Below, in pieces: positions 26,925 through 37,063 of a stretch of DNA of 64,000 bases. The stretch spans positions 37,842 to 101,841 of the forward strand of contig NZ_QGKL01000026.1 of the NCBI RefSeq assembly GCF_003172895.1, written 5' to 3'. Each line of letters begins with the position of its first letter. Position 1 is the first letter of the stretch. The notes under the pieces are model-generated. The model saw only the letters and a program-made list of their open reading frames with translations, was not told the DNA's origin and did not search any database. The DNA is from Leucothrix arctica (lineage in GTDB: Bacteria > Pseudomonadota > Gammaproteobacteria > Thiotrichales > Thiotrichaceae). The position numbers and the translations under genes are program-made.

Positions 26925-28178
26925 ATGAAAAACAATTGGTTTACGCCCTTTATGGGCATTACTGCCTTAGTACTAATAGTTCTATCAAATATCGCTATCG
27001 CAAAAGATATTGAACGGATAGTACCAGGCTCTGAGACTTTGTCTGAGGCTAAAAAAGCCTCACCCGCAGAGCATGCTGCCAAGCACGCTGACCCCACCTA
27101 TATTTGCCCTATGCACCCGCAAGTCCAACAAGGTGAGGAAGGCTCCTGTCCGATTTGTGGCATGAATTTGGTCCTTAAGTCTTTTGACCCCAATATGAGT
27201 AGTGGGAAGCCTATTGTTAGTGTGTCTTCTAGTACTGCTCAAAGTATGGGGGTGCGAACAGGTAAAGTGACTAAGCGAACCTTGTCTCGTGCGATCAATA
27301 CGGTGGGCTATGTTCGCTATGATGAGAGTAAGCTTTTCCACATCCATGCGCGCACAAATGGTTGGATTAAAGACCCTGTTGTGAAAGTTTTGGGTGACAA
27401 GGTTAAAAAAAGCCAGCGATTAGCCAGTTATTACTCACCAGACATTTATACCGCTCAGGAAGACTATTTAACGGCTTTACGAAATACCAGTGACCGACAA
27501 AAGCAAATCGATGTATTAACGCGTTTGCAGGTCATGGAGGTGTCGGAGTCAGTTATCAGAACCCTAGAAACAACCGCCACTAAAACGCCTAATGTTCCTT
27601 TAACCTCACCTATTGATGGTGTAGTCACAGAAATAGGCGTGCGTGATGGCATGTACGTTACACCTTCTAAGTTACTTTATGCGATAGCCGACTTGAGTAG
27701 TGTCTGGGTCATTGTTGATGTATTTCCTGACCAGTTAAGTTGGGTCAGAAAAGGCGCTCAATCAACCATGCGGGTGGGTGCATTACCCAGTGAAACCTGG
27801 AGTGGTCGCGTTGACTATATTTACCCAGAGCTCAATGAAAAGACACGTACATTGCAGGTCAGACTTAAGTTTAAAAACGATGACGGTTTGTTAAAACCCA
27901 ATATGTTTGCCAGTGTGAAAATCAACAATCGTCCAGTGGCTGGCGCTGTCACGATTCCTCGTGAAGCGTTGATTCCTAGTTCGGAAGGCTTTCGCGTTGT
28001 CAAAGTGACTGAGGAAAATCATTATCAGCCCGTTGAGGTCAAGGTTGGTATTAAGGCGGGTAATCGGGTAGAAATTACTGAAGGCTTAGATGTAGGAGAT
28101 GAAATTGTTTTGTCAGGGCAGTTTTTGATTGACTCGGAAAGCAACCTCCAAGCTAGCTTTCAGCGCATGAGCCAATAA
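26925..28178 (+). CDS. cusB: Copper/silver efflux membrane-fusion protein
   Basis: A 417-aa periplasmic adaptor of an HME-RND pump. After a signal or anchor segment (about residues 8-27) comes a heavy-metal-binding domain, TYICPMHPQ and GSCPICGMNLV, with two Cys pairs and two Met. The barrel-sandwich and beta domains follow, with NGWIKDPVVKVLGDKV, TSPIDGVVTEIGVRDG and VSKLLYAIADLS-like stretches typical of CusB. It links the inner-membrane pump to an outer-membrane channel. No cusC is in the window. Confidence 0.93.
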   Translation: MKNNWFTPFMGITALVLIVLSNIAIAKDIERIVPGSETLSEAKKASPAEHAAKHADPTYICPMHPQVQQGEEGSCPICGMNLVLKSFDPNMSSGKPIVSVSSSTAQSMGVRTGKVTKRTLSRAINTVGYVRYDESKLFHIHARTNGWIKDPVVKVLGDKVKKSQRLASYYSPDIYTAQEDYLTALRNTSDRQKQIDVLTRLQVMEVSESVIRTLETTATKTPNVPLTSPIDGVVTEIGVRDGMYVTPSKLLYAIADLSSVWVIVDVFPDQLSWVRKGAQSTMRVGALPSETWSGRVDYIYPELNEKTRTLQVRLKFKNDDGLLKPNMFASVKINNRPVAGAVTIPREALIPSSEGFRVVKVTEENHYQPVEVKVGIKAGNRVEITEGLDVGDEIVLSGQFLIDSESNLQASFQRMSQ

Positions 28179-28187
28179 GAGAAAACC

Positions 28188-31100
28188 ATGTTAAGAAAAT
28201 TAATTGCTTTCTCCATTCAGCAGCGCTTTTTGGTACTGATGTTGGCCGGTTTATTGACGGTCATTGGTGTCGTCTCGGTGAAGATGACCCCTCTAGATGC
28301 GATCCCTGATCTATCCGATGTGCAGGTCATCATCAAAACGAACTATGCAGGTCAAGCGCCGCAGGTCGTTGAAGATCAAGTGACCTACCCACTAACAACG
28401 ACGATGCTTTCCGTTCCCAAAGCAACAGCGGTTCGTGGCTATTCGTTTTTTGGTGACTCCTTCGTTTATGTGATTTTTGAGGACGGTACGGATATTTATT
28501 GGGCACGGGCACGTGTATTGGAGTATCTAAGTCAGGCGGCTAGTCAGTTGCCGGCCAGTGTTCAACCTCGTTTAGGGCCTGATGCGACGGGTGTTGGTTG
28601 GGTGTATGAGTATGCCTTAGTTGATAAAACGGGTAAGCATGATTTATCCCAACTACGCAGCTTACAAGACTGGTTCATTAAGTTTGAATTGCAAACGGTG
28701 CCAGGGGTATCAGAGGTCGCCACCGTGGGTGGCATGGTAAAGCAATACCAAGTCACAGCAGACCCACAAAGGCTGCGCGCTTATAATATTACCTTGGATC
28801 AGATTAAGTCCGCGATTCAAAAGGCTAATCAAGAAACCAGCGGTTCCGTCATGGAAATTGCTGAAGCCGAATACATGATTCGTGCAAAAGGCTACCTGAG
28901 TACCTTAGAGGACCTTGAGCTTATACCCATCGCCGTTAGCGCAGAAACAGGGACACCCATTTTATTACGTGATGTTGCGGACATTCAGTTGGGTCCTCAA
29001 ATGCGCCGCGGTATTGTGGACTTAGACGGTGAAGGAGAGGTTGTCGGCGGCATTGTCGTTATGCGCTATGGAGAAAATGCCTTAGAGGTGATTAATAACG
29101 TCAAGGTTAAATTAGAGTCGCTGAAAGCGGGATTACCTGAAGGGGTTGAGTTAGTCACCACCTATGATCGCTCTGATTTGATTCTAAGCGCAGTTGATAA
29201 CCTCAGCCTTAAGTTAGGAGAAGAGTTTATTGCAGTAGCACTTGTCTGCTTTGTCTTTTTGTTTCATCTACGCTCGGCATTAGTTGCGATTGTTAGTCTC
29301 CCTTTAGGTGTTTTGATCGCTTTTACCATCATGCAACAGCAGGGTATTAACGCCAATATTATGTCATTAGGCGGTATTGCTATTGCCATCGGTGCCATGG
29401 TGGATGCGGCGATTGTGATGATCGAAAATGCTCATAAACATTTGGAACGATGGCAGGAAAGTGGTCAGAAAGAAGACCGCTGGGTGGTGATTGAGCGTGC
29501 CGCGGCAGAGGTTGGTCCTGCGTTATTTTTCTCTTTATTAATTATCACGCTCAGCTTTGTTCCTGTGTTCATGTTGGAAGCGCAAGAAGGGAGAATGTTC
29601 TCTCCATTGGCTTACACTAAGACCTACGCTATGGCAGCTTCGGCAGGTTTATCCGTAACGCTAATTCCCGTATTAATGGGCTATTTTATTCGTGGACATA
29701 TTCCAAATGAACAAAAAAACCCGATTTCACGCTTTCTTATTGCTCTGTACAAGCCGGCATTAAAAGTCTGCCTTGATTGGCCAAAAGCAACCATTGTTGT
29801 TGCTCTACTTGTGATGGTTTCGGTTTTTTTACCTTATAAACAATTGGGCTCTGAGTTTATGCCGGAGTTAGAGGAGGGTGACCTCCTATATATGCCGACG
29901 ACGTTACCGGGTGTATCGATTGGTAAAGCCCAAGAAATGCTCATCCAAACAGATCGACTCATTAAAACAGTGCCTGAGGTAGAACGAGTCTTCGGCAAAA
30001 TCGGGCGTGCTGATACTGCGACTGATCCTGCGCCGCTTACCATGATAGAAACCACGATCTTGCTAAAAGACAAGTCAGAGTGGCGAGAAGGAATGACGCT
30101 AAAAAAATTAATCGCTGAACTTGATGCGACGGTGCAGTTTCCTGGCTTAACGAATGCTTGGGTACAACCCATTAAAACGCGTATTGATATGTTGGCAACG
30201 GGGATAAAAACGCCTGTCGGGATTAAGGTGGCAGGCCAAGATTTAAAGGTTATTGAAGGTATTGGTAAGGATATTGAAACGGCACTAGGAGATCTAGAAG
30301 GTACCGCATCCGTTTTTTCAGAGCGTGTATCAGGTGGTCGTTATATCGAAGTTATCCCTGATCGCCAAGCTGCTGCTCGATTCGGTTTGAATATTGCTGA
30401 TATTCAGAGTGTTGTTGGTTCTGCTGTGGGCGGGGCAAATATTACGAGTACGGTGGAAGGCTTAGAGCGCTACCCAGTCAATCTTCGCTATCCGAGAGAG
30501 ACGCGTGACAGTATCGATAAATTATTAGATTTACCTATTGTGACCCCAACGGGTGAACATATTCCTTTATCACGGGTAGCAAGTTTAAAGTTCACCGAAG
30601 GTCCACCAATGATTAAAACAGAAAATGCGCGATTAAATGGTTGGACGTTTGTTGATATACGTGGCGTTGACTTGGGAAGCTATTTGGAATCTGCACAAGC
30701 TAGAGTTGCTGAACGAGTTAAGTTGCCCGCAGGCTACTCAATTTCTTGGGCGGGTCAGTATGAGTACATGTTACGTGTTGAAAAGAAATTGAAATTACTC
30801 GTTCCATTGGCCTTGGTGATTATCTTTATTTTGCTCTACTTAACGTTTAGCAACATGATTTCAGCATTGATTGTGATGTTGTCTTTACCTTTTGCGCTTG
30901 CAGGGGGTGTTTGGTATCTGTGGCTACTGGAGTTCAATGTATCAGTGGCTGTGATGGTTGGCTTTATTGCCTTGGCCGGTGTGGCTGCGGAGTTCGGTGT
31001 CATTATGTTGGTCTATCTGGATAATGCTTTGAAAGACCATCCAGGTGGAATTAATCGCGAAGAAGAATTGCGTGAAGCAATAATGGAGGGTGCTGTTATG

Positions 31101-31295
31101 CGAGTGCGTCCAAAAGCCATGACGGTGGCCGTCATTATTGCGGGTTTAGTGCCCATTATGTTGGGTACTGGTACAGGGTCAGAGGTCATGCAGCGTATTG
31201 CTGCGCCTATGATTGGTGGCATGGTTACAGCGCCATTGCTATCTTTGTTAGTGATTCCGGCGATCTACCTAATATGGAAACGTCGGTCATTTTAA
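28188..31295 (+). CDS. cusA: Copper/silver efflux RND pump
   Basis: A 1035-aa inner-membrane proton antiporter of the HME-RND class, exporting Cu(I)/Ag(I) from periplasm or cytoplasm. The opening repeats [14 protein letters not shown] and [15 protein letters not shown] are standard. [26 protein letters not shown] is the CusA signature, with one of the metal-relay methionines, and distinguishes it from CzcA. The proton-relay acid lies in [17 protein letters not shown]. It begins nine bases after cusB, and a bufferin-type gene follows 36 bases later. Confidence 0.95.
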   Translation: MLRKLIAFSIQQRFLVLMLAGLLTVIGVVSVKMTPLDAIPDLSDVQVIIKTNYAGQAPQVVEDQVTYPLTTTMLSVPKATAVRGYSFFGDSFVYVIFEDGTDIYWARARVLEYLSQAASQLPASVQPRLGPDATGVGWVYEYALVDKTGKHDLSQLRSLQDWFIKFELQTVPGVSEVATVGGMVKQYQVTADPQRLRAYNITLDQIKSAIQKANQETSGSVMEIAEAEYMIRAKGYLSTLEDLELIPIAVSAETGTPILLRDVADIQLGPQMRRGIVDLDGEGEVVGGIVVMRYGENALEVINNVKVKLESLKAGLPEGVELVTTYDRSDLILSAVDNLSLKLGEEFIAVALVCFVFLFHLRSALVAIVSLPLGVLIAFTIMQQQGINANIMSLGGIAIAIGAMVDAAIVMIENAHKHLERWQESGQKEDRWVVIERAAAEVGPALFFSLLIITLSFVPVFMLEAQEGRMFSPLAYTKTYAMAASAGLSVTLIPVLMGYFIRGHIPNEQKNPISRFLIALYKPALKVCLDWPKATIVVALLVMVSVFLPYKQLGSEFMPELEEGDLLYMPTTLPGVSIGKAQEMLIQTDRLIKTVPEVERVFGKIGRADTATDPAPLTMIETTILLKDKSEWREGMTLKKLIAELDATVQFPGLTNAWVQPIKTRIDMLATGIKTPVGIKVAGQDLKVIEGIGKDIETALGDLEGTASVFSERVSGGRYIEVIPDRQAAARFGLNIADIQSVVGSAVGGANITSTVEGLERYPVNLRYPRETRDSIDKLLDLPIVTPTGEHIPLSRVASLKFTEGPPMIKTENARLNGWTFVDIRGVDLGSYLESAQARVAERVKLPAGYSISWAGQYEYMLRVEKKLKLLVPLALVIIFILLYLTFSNMISALIVMLSLPFALAGGVWYLWLLEFNVSVAVMVGFIALAGVAAEFGVIMLVYLDNALKDHPGGINREEELREAIMEGAVMRVRPKAMTVAVIIAGLVPIMLGTGTGSEVMQRIAAPMIGGMVTAPLLSLLVIPAIYLIWKRRSF

Positions 31296-31331
31296 AGCTG
31301 TGAATTTGAATCTATAAATTAGGAGTAAGTG

Positions 31332-31607
31332 ATGTCTAAAAATAAATTATTGGTCAGTGCTGCAATCAGTAGTGTTTTAGCGCTAGGCCTTGGGAGTGCA
31401 ACAGCAGATGAGGCAAAGCCTGAAACAGAGTCTTGTGCAGGTGTTGTAAAAGCCGGCATGAATGACTGTGGCACAAGTGAACATGCATGCGCAGGTATGG
31501 GTAAAGAGGACTATTCCCCAGAAGATTGGATTACATTACCTAAGGGTACTTGCGAAAAAATTGCTGGCGGAACGGTATTAGATGAGTCAGAAGGCATGAA
31601 AATGTAA
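31332..31607 (+). CDS. bufA: DUF2282 bufferin-type precursor
   Basis: A 91-aa secreted protein. Residues 1-25 form a signal peptide ending SATA-DE. The mature part carries CAGVVKAGMNDCGT, HACAG and WITLPKGTCEKIAGG, the DUF2282/BufA1 pattern, with four cysteines at 35, 46, 53 and 74. In bufferins some of these are modified by BufB and the product binds copper in the periplasm. AGGAGT precedes the ATG at 31332. Unlike the usual bufABC order, it lies 6 kb after bufBC, directly behind cusA. Confidence 0.88.
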   Translation: MSKNKLLVSAAISSVLALGLGSATADEAKPETESCAGVVKAGMNDCGTSEHACAGMGKEDYSPEDWITLPKGTCEKIAGGTVLDESEGMKM

Positions 31608-31655
31608 TTTTTCTTGCGCAGTGAGGCAGACGTTGACGCTGCAAATTGCTTGAAA

Positions 31656-31682
31656 GTCCCACTTTTGCCTCGTGAGTGGGAC
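31656..31682 (+). promoter_or_regulatory. Hairpin between bufA and the second adaptor gene
   Basis: GTCCCACT (31656-31663) pairs with AGTGGGAC (31675-31682) perfectly. GAGGCA at 31623-31628 can instead pair with TGCCTC at 31666-31671, so two alternative folds exist. There is no T-run, so it may set relative expression by RNA processing or attenuation. Confidence 0.4.
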
Positions 31683-31712
31683 CTTACTAATAAAATCAAT
31701 AGAGAGTTTTTT

Positions 31713-32834
31713 ATGAATCGTTTACCTGCTGTATTAATGATGGCACTGGTCTTTGCTTCAGGGGATGTTATCGCTAATGAAGTAACTGAAACAAATCAAT
31801 CGAGTGTGGGCACATTACATAGCGCACCTGCCAGTATCATTAGTTTAAAAAACTCTCTTGTTAGTGCTGAAGTTGCCGCAAATATTGAACGCATTCATGT
31901 TGATGTTGGTGATACGGTGAAATTAGGAGATGAGCTTGCGCACCTTGATTGCCGTGAATACGATGCCAATTTAGAACAGGCACAAGCGAATGTTAAAACC
32001 ATTGAAGCACAAAAAAAATCGGCGGAGTCACTGGTTCAAACACGTCTAAGTGATATTCAAGCGAGTAAAGCAAATGAAGCGTTATCTGAGGCTCAAGCAC
32101 AAGCTGAGCGCTCTCGTATCTCTGTTGCTCATTCTCAGTACAGCGCTGCGAAAGCTAGGTTGGAGGCAGAGCAAGCTAAGTGTCTGCTGGCAAATATAGA
32201 GTTACAGAGAGCTCGTAATCTACGTCAGCAACGTGCAATCTCACAGCAGGAGTTAGACACTGCACAGACCACTTTGCAAGTCGCCCAGGCTGAGTGCCGA
32301 GCAGTAGAATCAAGCTTAATCGCTGTAAAGGCTAATATTGCTACCGCAGAGGCAACAGCAAGTGCTGCTACTGCAATGGTGAAATCACAGGAAGCGAAAA
32401 CGTTAGCCGCAAAAAGCAATTTAGATGTAGCTAAAACGAATGTTTCTATTTTTGCTGCAACCTTGTTAGCCGCAGAGGCGAGATATAAAACGGAATCGCT
32501 TATGGTTTCACGATGCACATTAAGTGCACCATTTGATGGTCAAATCGTTAACAGAATGGTCCAACAGGGGCAGAGAATCGCCACCGGTGAAAAAGCATTT
32601 CAATTGCTGTCTATTCAAGATGCTGAAGTCGTTGCATCGTTATCTGCCAATGAGTTGGACAGCTTGCAGAAAGCCAAAACTATTTATTTCACTGCTGATG
32701 ATAAACAATTAGAGGTGTCTTTACGTTCCATCGTTGCAACAGTGACAGGGCAAGCAAGCACCCAAGAAATCCGGCTTAAGTTTACTCAAGAAAATGTACT
32801 TCCAATCGGAAAAAATGGGCGTGTTTCTTGGTGA
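31713..32834 (+). CDS. HlyD-family membrane-fusion protein
   Basis: A 373-aa periplasmic adaptor. Signal peptide at residues 1-21, biotinyl-like half-motifs VAANIERIHVDVGDTVKLGDELAHLD near the start and LSAPFDGQIVNRMVQQGQRI near 270, and between them a long alanine/glutamine-rich coiled coil (about 75-260). It has no HME-type metal-binding N-terminus. No pump subunit follows, so it may serve cusA or another transporter. The frame is open from 31614, but the ATG at 31713 is the one with the signal peptide. Confidence 0.85.
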   Translation: MNRLPAVLMMALVFASGDVIANEVTETNQSSVGTLHSAPASIISLKNSLVSAEVAANIERIHVDVGDTVKLGDELAHLDCREYDANLEQAQANVKTIEAQKKSAESLVQTRLSDIQASKANEALSEAQAQAERSRISVAHSQYSAAKARLEAEQAKCLLANIELQRARNLRQQRAISQQELDTAQTTLQVAQAECRAVESSLIAVKANIATAEATASAATAMVKSQEAKTLAAKSNLDVAKTNVSIFAATLLAAEARYKTESLMVSRCTLSAPFDGQIVNRMVQQGQRIATGEKAFQLLSIQDAEVVASLSANELDSLQKAKTIYFTADDKQLEVSLRSIVATVTGQASTQEIRLKFTQENVLPIGKNGRVSW

Positions 32835-32934
32835 TTCGGTGAAAATTTTCCTTGGAGCTATAGCGTGTCTATCGGATTTTTCGAGCAATTGTACTCAAGT
32901 ATACTTAGTTAATTTACATAACTAGGGTGTGGAA

Positions 32935-34866
32935 CTACTCCCCACCCACACTAGCCTCAAACACATTCGGGATAAACTCAATCCGTCTAAACAAGTGCTG
33001 TAGTTCATCTTCTGTGCCAATCTCAATTAACAGATCCATCGACACCGATTGGTCATCAGTATCCGTCACCGAATTAATCTGCAAAATGTTCACCTGTGCC
33101 TGACTCATCAAAGTCGATAGGTCTTGTAGTAATCCCTGTCGATCAAAGGCTTTGATATGAATAGTCTGGCGAATGGTGTTTGTTTTCTCACCCCATTCGA
33201 GTTCCAAAACAGGCTGCTCGTGTTTGCTCTTATCCGCATTTGGACACTCAGCTGAGTGAACAACGACCGAAGTGTCAGACTGATACACACCAACGATTCG
33301 CTCGCCTAGTTTCGGCTGACAACAAGACGACACAATAATCTCACGGTTACCCACGCCCGTCACAAGTTCGCTAGTGATGAGTTGAGCGGTATCGGTGTCT
33401 TTGTAATGGTTATTTAACCAACTACGAACACTCGCCGCTGTGCGTGATGTGGTGAAGTAGCGATTTTTATAACTGAGCCAACTTAGCTTAGGCGTTGAGT
33501 TTGGATCGGTCAGTATTTCGATACGTTCGCCAGACTTAAGTGGATAGCTCAGAGGGACACGCTGCCCATCGATAGTCGCGCCAATGCAGTGGTGTCCAAC
33601 CTCGCTATGCACAAAGTAAGCAAAGTCTAAGGCCGTTGCCTGAGGCGGCAAATCTACCACTTCACCTTTGGGTGTTAAGACATAGACTCGGTCATTCAAA
33701 TAGTCTGGTTTTAGTTGCTCAAGTAGTTGTTCATCCGCAACAGGGTGTTCCAACAGGCTGCGTAGTGCCTCGATGGTATTCTCCATCGCTTGGTCTTGGC
33801 TACTGCCTTCTTTGTACCGCCAGTGTGCTGCTACACCGTACTCGGCAAACTGTTGCATCGACTTGGTACGAATCTGAACTTCGATAACCTGTTGCTCAGG
33901 GCCGTGAATAGCGGTGTGAATTGACTGGTATCCGTTCTCTTTTGTATTGGCAATATAATCATCGAACTCTTCTGGCAGATGACGCCAAAGGCCGTGAACT
34001 AAGCCTAATACTTGATAACAATCTTCAACACTGTCAACCACCACACGGACCGCGAGTAAGTCTGATAACTCATGGCATTCTTGGTTTTTACGCTGCATCT
34101 TTTTCCAGATGCTATAGAGGTGTTTAGCGCGGCCGTAGCAACGTGCTTCGATATTTCGTTCAGCAAATAAGTCCTGCAAGGTATCGACAAAACCATCAAT
34201 AATGGCTTCCCGATGTGTGCGGTTAACATCCATCGATTTCGCAATGGCGTTGTACTGCTCAGGCTCTAGGTAACGGAACGCTAAATCTTCCATTTCCCAC
34301 TTCAACTCACCAATACCTAAGCGATTTGCTAATGGCGTATAGATATCTAGCGTTTCACGGGCAATGGCGTACTGGACGTGTCGTGGTTCAGTGCCCAGCA
34401 TTCGTAAGCGTTGTACACGATAAACCAAACGTACCAGTACCGCGCGTACATCGTTGACTGTGGCTAGAAGCATGCGTCGCAAGGCTTCCGCTTGGTCAGG
34501 TATGTTGTGCTCAACCAGCTCTGGTTCTTTAAAGGTATTGAGCCAGTTAACTTGCTTAGTCAGTGCTGCAACGCTGGGCGTAAACTGGTCTTCGATATCA
34601 AGTAGCGATAGGCGCTCATCAAAACGTGGGTCAGTGAGTAGTGCGGCTATCAGCGTCTGTGGCTCTACGCCCAGCTTTTTTAGTATGAAGGCAATATCAA
34701 CCGATGACGGCAGGTGAGTAGGCTCATCTTGTATGCTGTCAGCGCATTGAATGGCTTGCTTAAGCAGCGACCGCTGTTGCTCTTCTTCAACGCCTTTTAA
34801 TAAATACGTCTCGACGTCTTTGACGGATTGGTACTCTGCCTGTCCAGAAAATTTAGTATGCTTCAT
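32935..34866 (-). CDS. relA: (p)ppGpp synthetase RelA
   Basis: A 643-aa stringent-response enzyme making (p)ppGpp on starved ribosomes. The N-terminal HD domain is degenerate (LLTDPRFDERL in place of HDVIED), as in synthetase-only RelA. The synthetase part has YGRAKHLYSIWKKMQ, LLAVRVVVDSVEDCY and NGYQSIHTAI. A TGS domain (VYVLTPKGEVVDLPP) and a C-terminal ACT domain (HIKAFDRQGLLQDLS) follow. The start at 34866 fits E. coli RelA; a start at 34944 would add 26 odd residues. Confidence 0.95.
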   Translation of the reverse strand: MKHTKFSGQAEYQSVKDVETYLLKGVEEEQQRSLLKQAIQCADSIQDEPTHLPSSVDIAFILKKLGVEPQTLIAALLTDPRFDERLSLLDIEDQFTPSVAALTKQVNWLNTFKEPELVEHNIPDQAEALRRMLLATVNDVRAVLVRLVYRVQRLRMLGTEPRHVQYAIARETLDIYTPLANRLGIGELKWEMEDLAFRYLEPEQYNAIAKSMDVNRTHREAIIDGFVDTLQDLFAERNIEARCYGRAKHLYSIWKKMQRKNQECHELSDLLAVRVVVDSVEDCYQVLGLVHGLWRHLPEEFDDYIANTKENGYQSIHTAIHGPEQQVIEVQIRTKSMQQFAEYGVAAHWRYKEGSSQDQAMENTIEALRSLLEHPVADEQLLEQLKPDYLNDRVYVLTPKGEVVDLPPQATALDFAYFVHSEVGHHCIGATIDGQRVPLSYPLKSGERIEILTDPNSTPKLSWLSYKNRYFTTSRTAASVRSWLNNHYKDTDTAQLITSELVTGVGNREIIVSSCCQPKLGERIVGVYQSDTSVVVHSAECPNADKSKHEQPVLELEWGEKTNTIRQTIHIKAFDRQGLLQDLSTLMSQAQVNILQINSVTDTDDQSVSMDLLIEIGTEDELQHLFRRIEFIPNVFEASVGGE

Positions 34867-35137
34867 GGGGATGTCTTTTCTAATTGTGCGAGGTTTGTTT
34901 TTACAGCCTGAGTGCTCATTGTATAACAAAATCAGGTTACACAATAAGTGAAGCGGGGTTTGAAGAAGTGCTTTGTATGGTGTATCAATTTTTCAGCCTA
35001 GATGACGAGATATAAAATGTGGCACAGTCGCTGATTAACGGTTAGGATGACAAAACTAAATGACCTTTTTTCTAGCAGGTTGACTGACAAAATTCACAAT
35101 TACGGCACGGTGTAGAAAATCCCTAAATAACATGGTG

Positions 35138-35166
35138 TTGTCAACAAGAATTAGCGTCGCTAAATT
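35138..35166 (+). promoter_or_regulatory. Sigma-70-like promoter before the hsdM remnant
   Basis: TTGTCA at 35138-35143 and TAAATT at 35161-35166 are spaced by exactly 17 bases. The start of transcription would fall about position 35173, inside the hsdM remnant and after its ATG, so this promoter would serve only the nuclease gene. The remainder of the 300-base gap after relA shows no gene. Confidence 0.5.
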
Positions 35167-35307
35167 ATGGATAAAATAACGCTCTCGCAGTTAGAGCAAT
35201 ACCTTTCAAAAGCAGCTTGGATCTTAAAAGGCTCTGTTGGTGCATCTGACTTTAAAGTTTACATATTTCCGCTACTTTTCTTTAAACGCATAAAAAGGTT
35301 TCTGTAA
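35167..35307 (+). pseudogene. N-terminal remnant of a type I methyltransferase (hsdM)
   Basis: A 46-aa frame beginning MDKITLSQLEQYLSKAAWIL and continuing SVGASDFKVYIFPLLFFKRI. This is the start of HsdM, a protein normally over 480 aa long. It ends at a TAA at 35305-35307, and the ATG of the nuclease gene is the very next base. There is no methyltransferase domain (no DPPYG/NPPF motif) nearby, so it is a stub left by recombination. Confidence 0.85.
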
Positions 35308-36618
35308 ATGAATAAGCATTTAAATATCTTTAAAACATACGCGAAAGGTAACCGTAGTTACCAATTAGAGAATGACTTAACAAGAGCTTTGGCGATTTGT
35401 TTACAAGAGGATGCTCTATTTTTTCATGAGGTCTTGAAAGCTATTATTAATGATTCAGCTTTATACAATAAGTTGTTTGAAGATATTGATGGCGACACAG
35501 AAATTCAAATAGAAATTCAAAAGAAAACAAGTCACATCATTGACTTTGAGAAGGTATTCGCAGTTTCTTTAAGTGAGAGCGTCATGTCAAATTTTTGGCA
35601 ACAGACTCATAACTCAGAGTATGACCCAGTTTGTGACTTGGTAATTACGGTCAATGATATTCTGATCGTTGTTGAAGCCAAAAGGGACAACATCAACTGT
35701 ACAGCTCAACTGTACAACCAAATACTGAATACTTTAAAAAAACAGGGTAAGTGCATCGTCAGCGATAAGGACGCTGTGACCCCCGTTGACTTAAACTGGA
35801 TGAAACTCATGGCTATTGCTGTAAAAGTTGCCAGTTTTGAAAAAACGACAGGTAACACCAATCGATTTCTTACCGACTTTATTCAGCTCGTAAAAGGTCA
35901 TAACTTCCGTTGGCTACCTGAAACTCCAATTGGCTCTTTAAAAGGTAAGAACCCTAAATCTATTCATCGAAGAATAGAGTCGGCTCTCACTGAGTTTTGT
36001 AAAAATGATGAAACAGTCGAGAAACTGACTTACAACGATAGATTGGGTACTACATTTTCAAAAGGCTGGGCTAACGAACTTTTGTTTAAAGTCGACCCCG
36101 ATTTTGGTGATTTAGTGATTGATATATACCCCGGAAACACCAAAGGGCAGGGGTACGGGATTTTTCATAAAGAGGCGACGTTTAATGATGAATTGCATGT
36201 TGACAATATTGCTTATCCAACAAGGATTAACTACCACATAAAGCTTATGGGACAGTCTTACATAACAGGGTTATGGTTGACTAAAGCTGACTTTAAGAAG
36301 AATCTTTACACTAAAGCAAACTTCACGAAATACACAGGTAGAGTAAAAAAAGCAGCTTGGCCCGCTATTGAAAACTTGCTAGATGAACACATAAGTTCAG
36401 AATGGAAAGTTAAATGTAACTGGCAAGGTAAAATCCTTAACTCCAATCGGTCACTATTCAATATTGCTTTTGGATATCACGTTTCAATCAGAATACCTTT
36501 CGATAAATTAGCTCAGCTAGATATCAATCATAATGATATTACTCCATTGGCAAACTTGGTCGAAAGTGTCTACAAGGAGTTTGAATCAAAACTAATGAAA
36601 GAGAAAGTTTCAGTATAA
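35308..36618 (+). CDS. PD-(D/E)XK-type nuclease-like protein, unknown role
   Basis: A 436-aa protein I do not recognise by name. Residues 105-126 read YDPVCDLVITVNDILIVVEAKRD. With Asp110, Glu123 and Lys125 this is a clear PD-(D/E)XK core. The N-terminal 90 residues are helical and charged, and the C-terminal half has TRINYHIKLMGQSYITGLWL and other strands. Similar stand-alone proteins occur in defence islands. It starts right at the stop of an hsdM stub. Composition is AT-rich. Confidence 0.6.
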   Translation: MNKHLNIFKTYAKGNRSYQLENDLTRALAICLQEDALFFHEVLKAIINDSALYNKLFEDIDGDTEIQIEIQKKTSHIIDFEKVFAVSLSESVMSNFWQQTHNSEYDPVCDLVITVNDILIVVEAKRDNINCTAQLYNQILNTLKKQGKCIVSDKDAVTPVDLNWMKLMAIAVKVASFEKTTGNTNRFLTDFIQLVKGHNFRWLPETPIGSLKGKNPKSIHRRIESALTEFCKNDETVEKLTYNDRLGTTFSKGWANELLFKVDPDFGDLVIDIYPGNTKGQGYGIFHKEATFNDELHVDNIAYPTRINYHIKLMGQSYITGLWLTKADFKKNLYTKANFTKYTGRVKKAAWPAIENLLDEHISSEWKVKCNWQGKILNSNRSLFNIAFGYHVSIRIPFDKLAQLDINHNDITPLANLVESVYKEFESKLMKEKVSV

Positions 36619-36634
36619 TGACCCAGCAAGGTCA

Positions 36635-36945
36635 CTAAGGGGCGCTTAATCAGCATTCTCGTTCTGACTTCGTTATGGTGCTGAGGGAACGGTCATTCTT
36701 ATTATGTGTACGAGTGATGGTGAGTAAGTGAAATTGCAGGTGTCTAATAATGGTGCGGGCATATCAGAGGCTGATCGTGAGTGTTTTTTGAGCGCTTGTA
36801 TCAGGGTGATATAAGCAGAACGAATAAGTGGGGCACTGGTTTAGGTTTGTCATTGGTTAAGGCGATTATTGAGTTGCATCATGCTGAAATTGAGTTTTTT
36901 GATAGATAATGAGTCGGAATTGTTGGTTTTTATGGTGTTTCTTAA
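36635..36945 (+). pseudogene. Decayed fusion of a DUF4389 gene and a histidine kinase end
   Basis: Positions 36635-36664 match the front of the DUF4389 gene at 45311-45345. From 36684 on, the sequence matches the last 250 bases of the sensor kinase at 47780-48040. Everything between, including the response regulator, is lost. A TAA replaces a CAG codon near 36726, and a base missing in GAGTGTTTTTTGAG shifts the frame. GTGLGLSLVKAIIELH is still recognisable after correction. Confidence 0.85.
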
Positions 36946-37063
36946 TTTTGTTAAATCATAGTTCTTTAGTAGGTTTTAGTTGATGGTTGAAACTAGCCAA
37001 ATAGATTCATAAATAAAAATTTCTACATAGGTCTTTTTAGTGTTCTTTAGTAAGCTACTTTAA

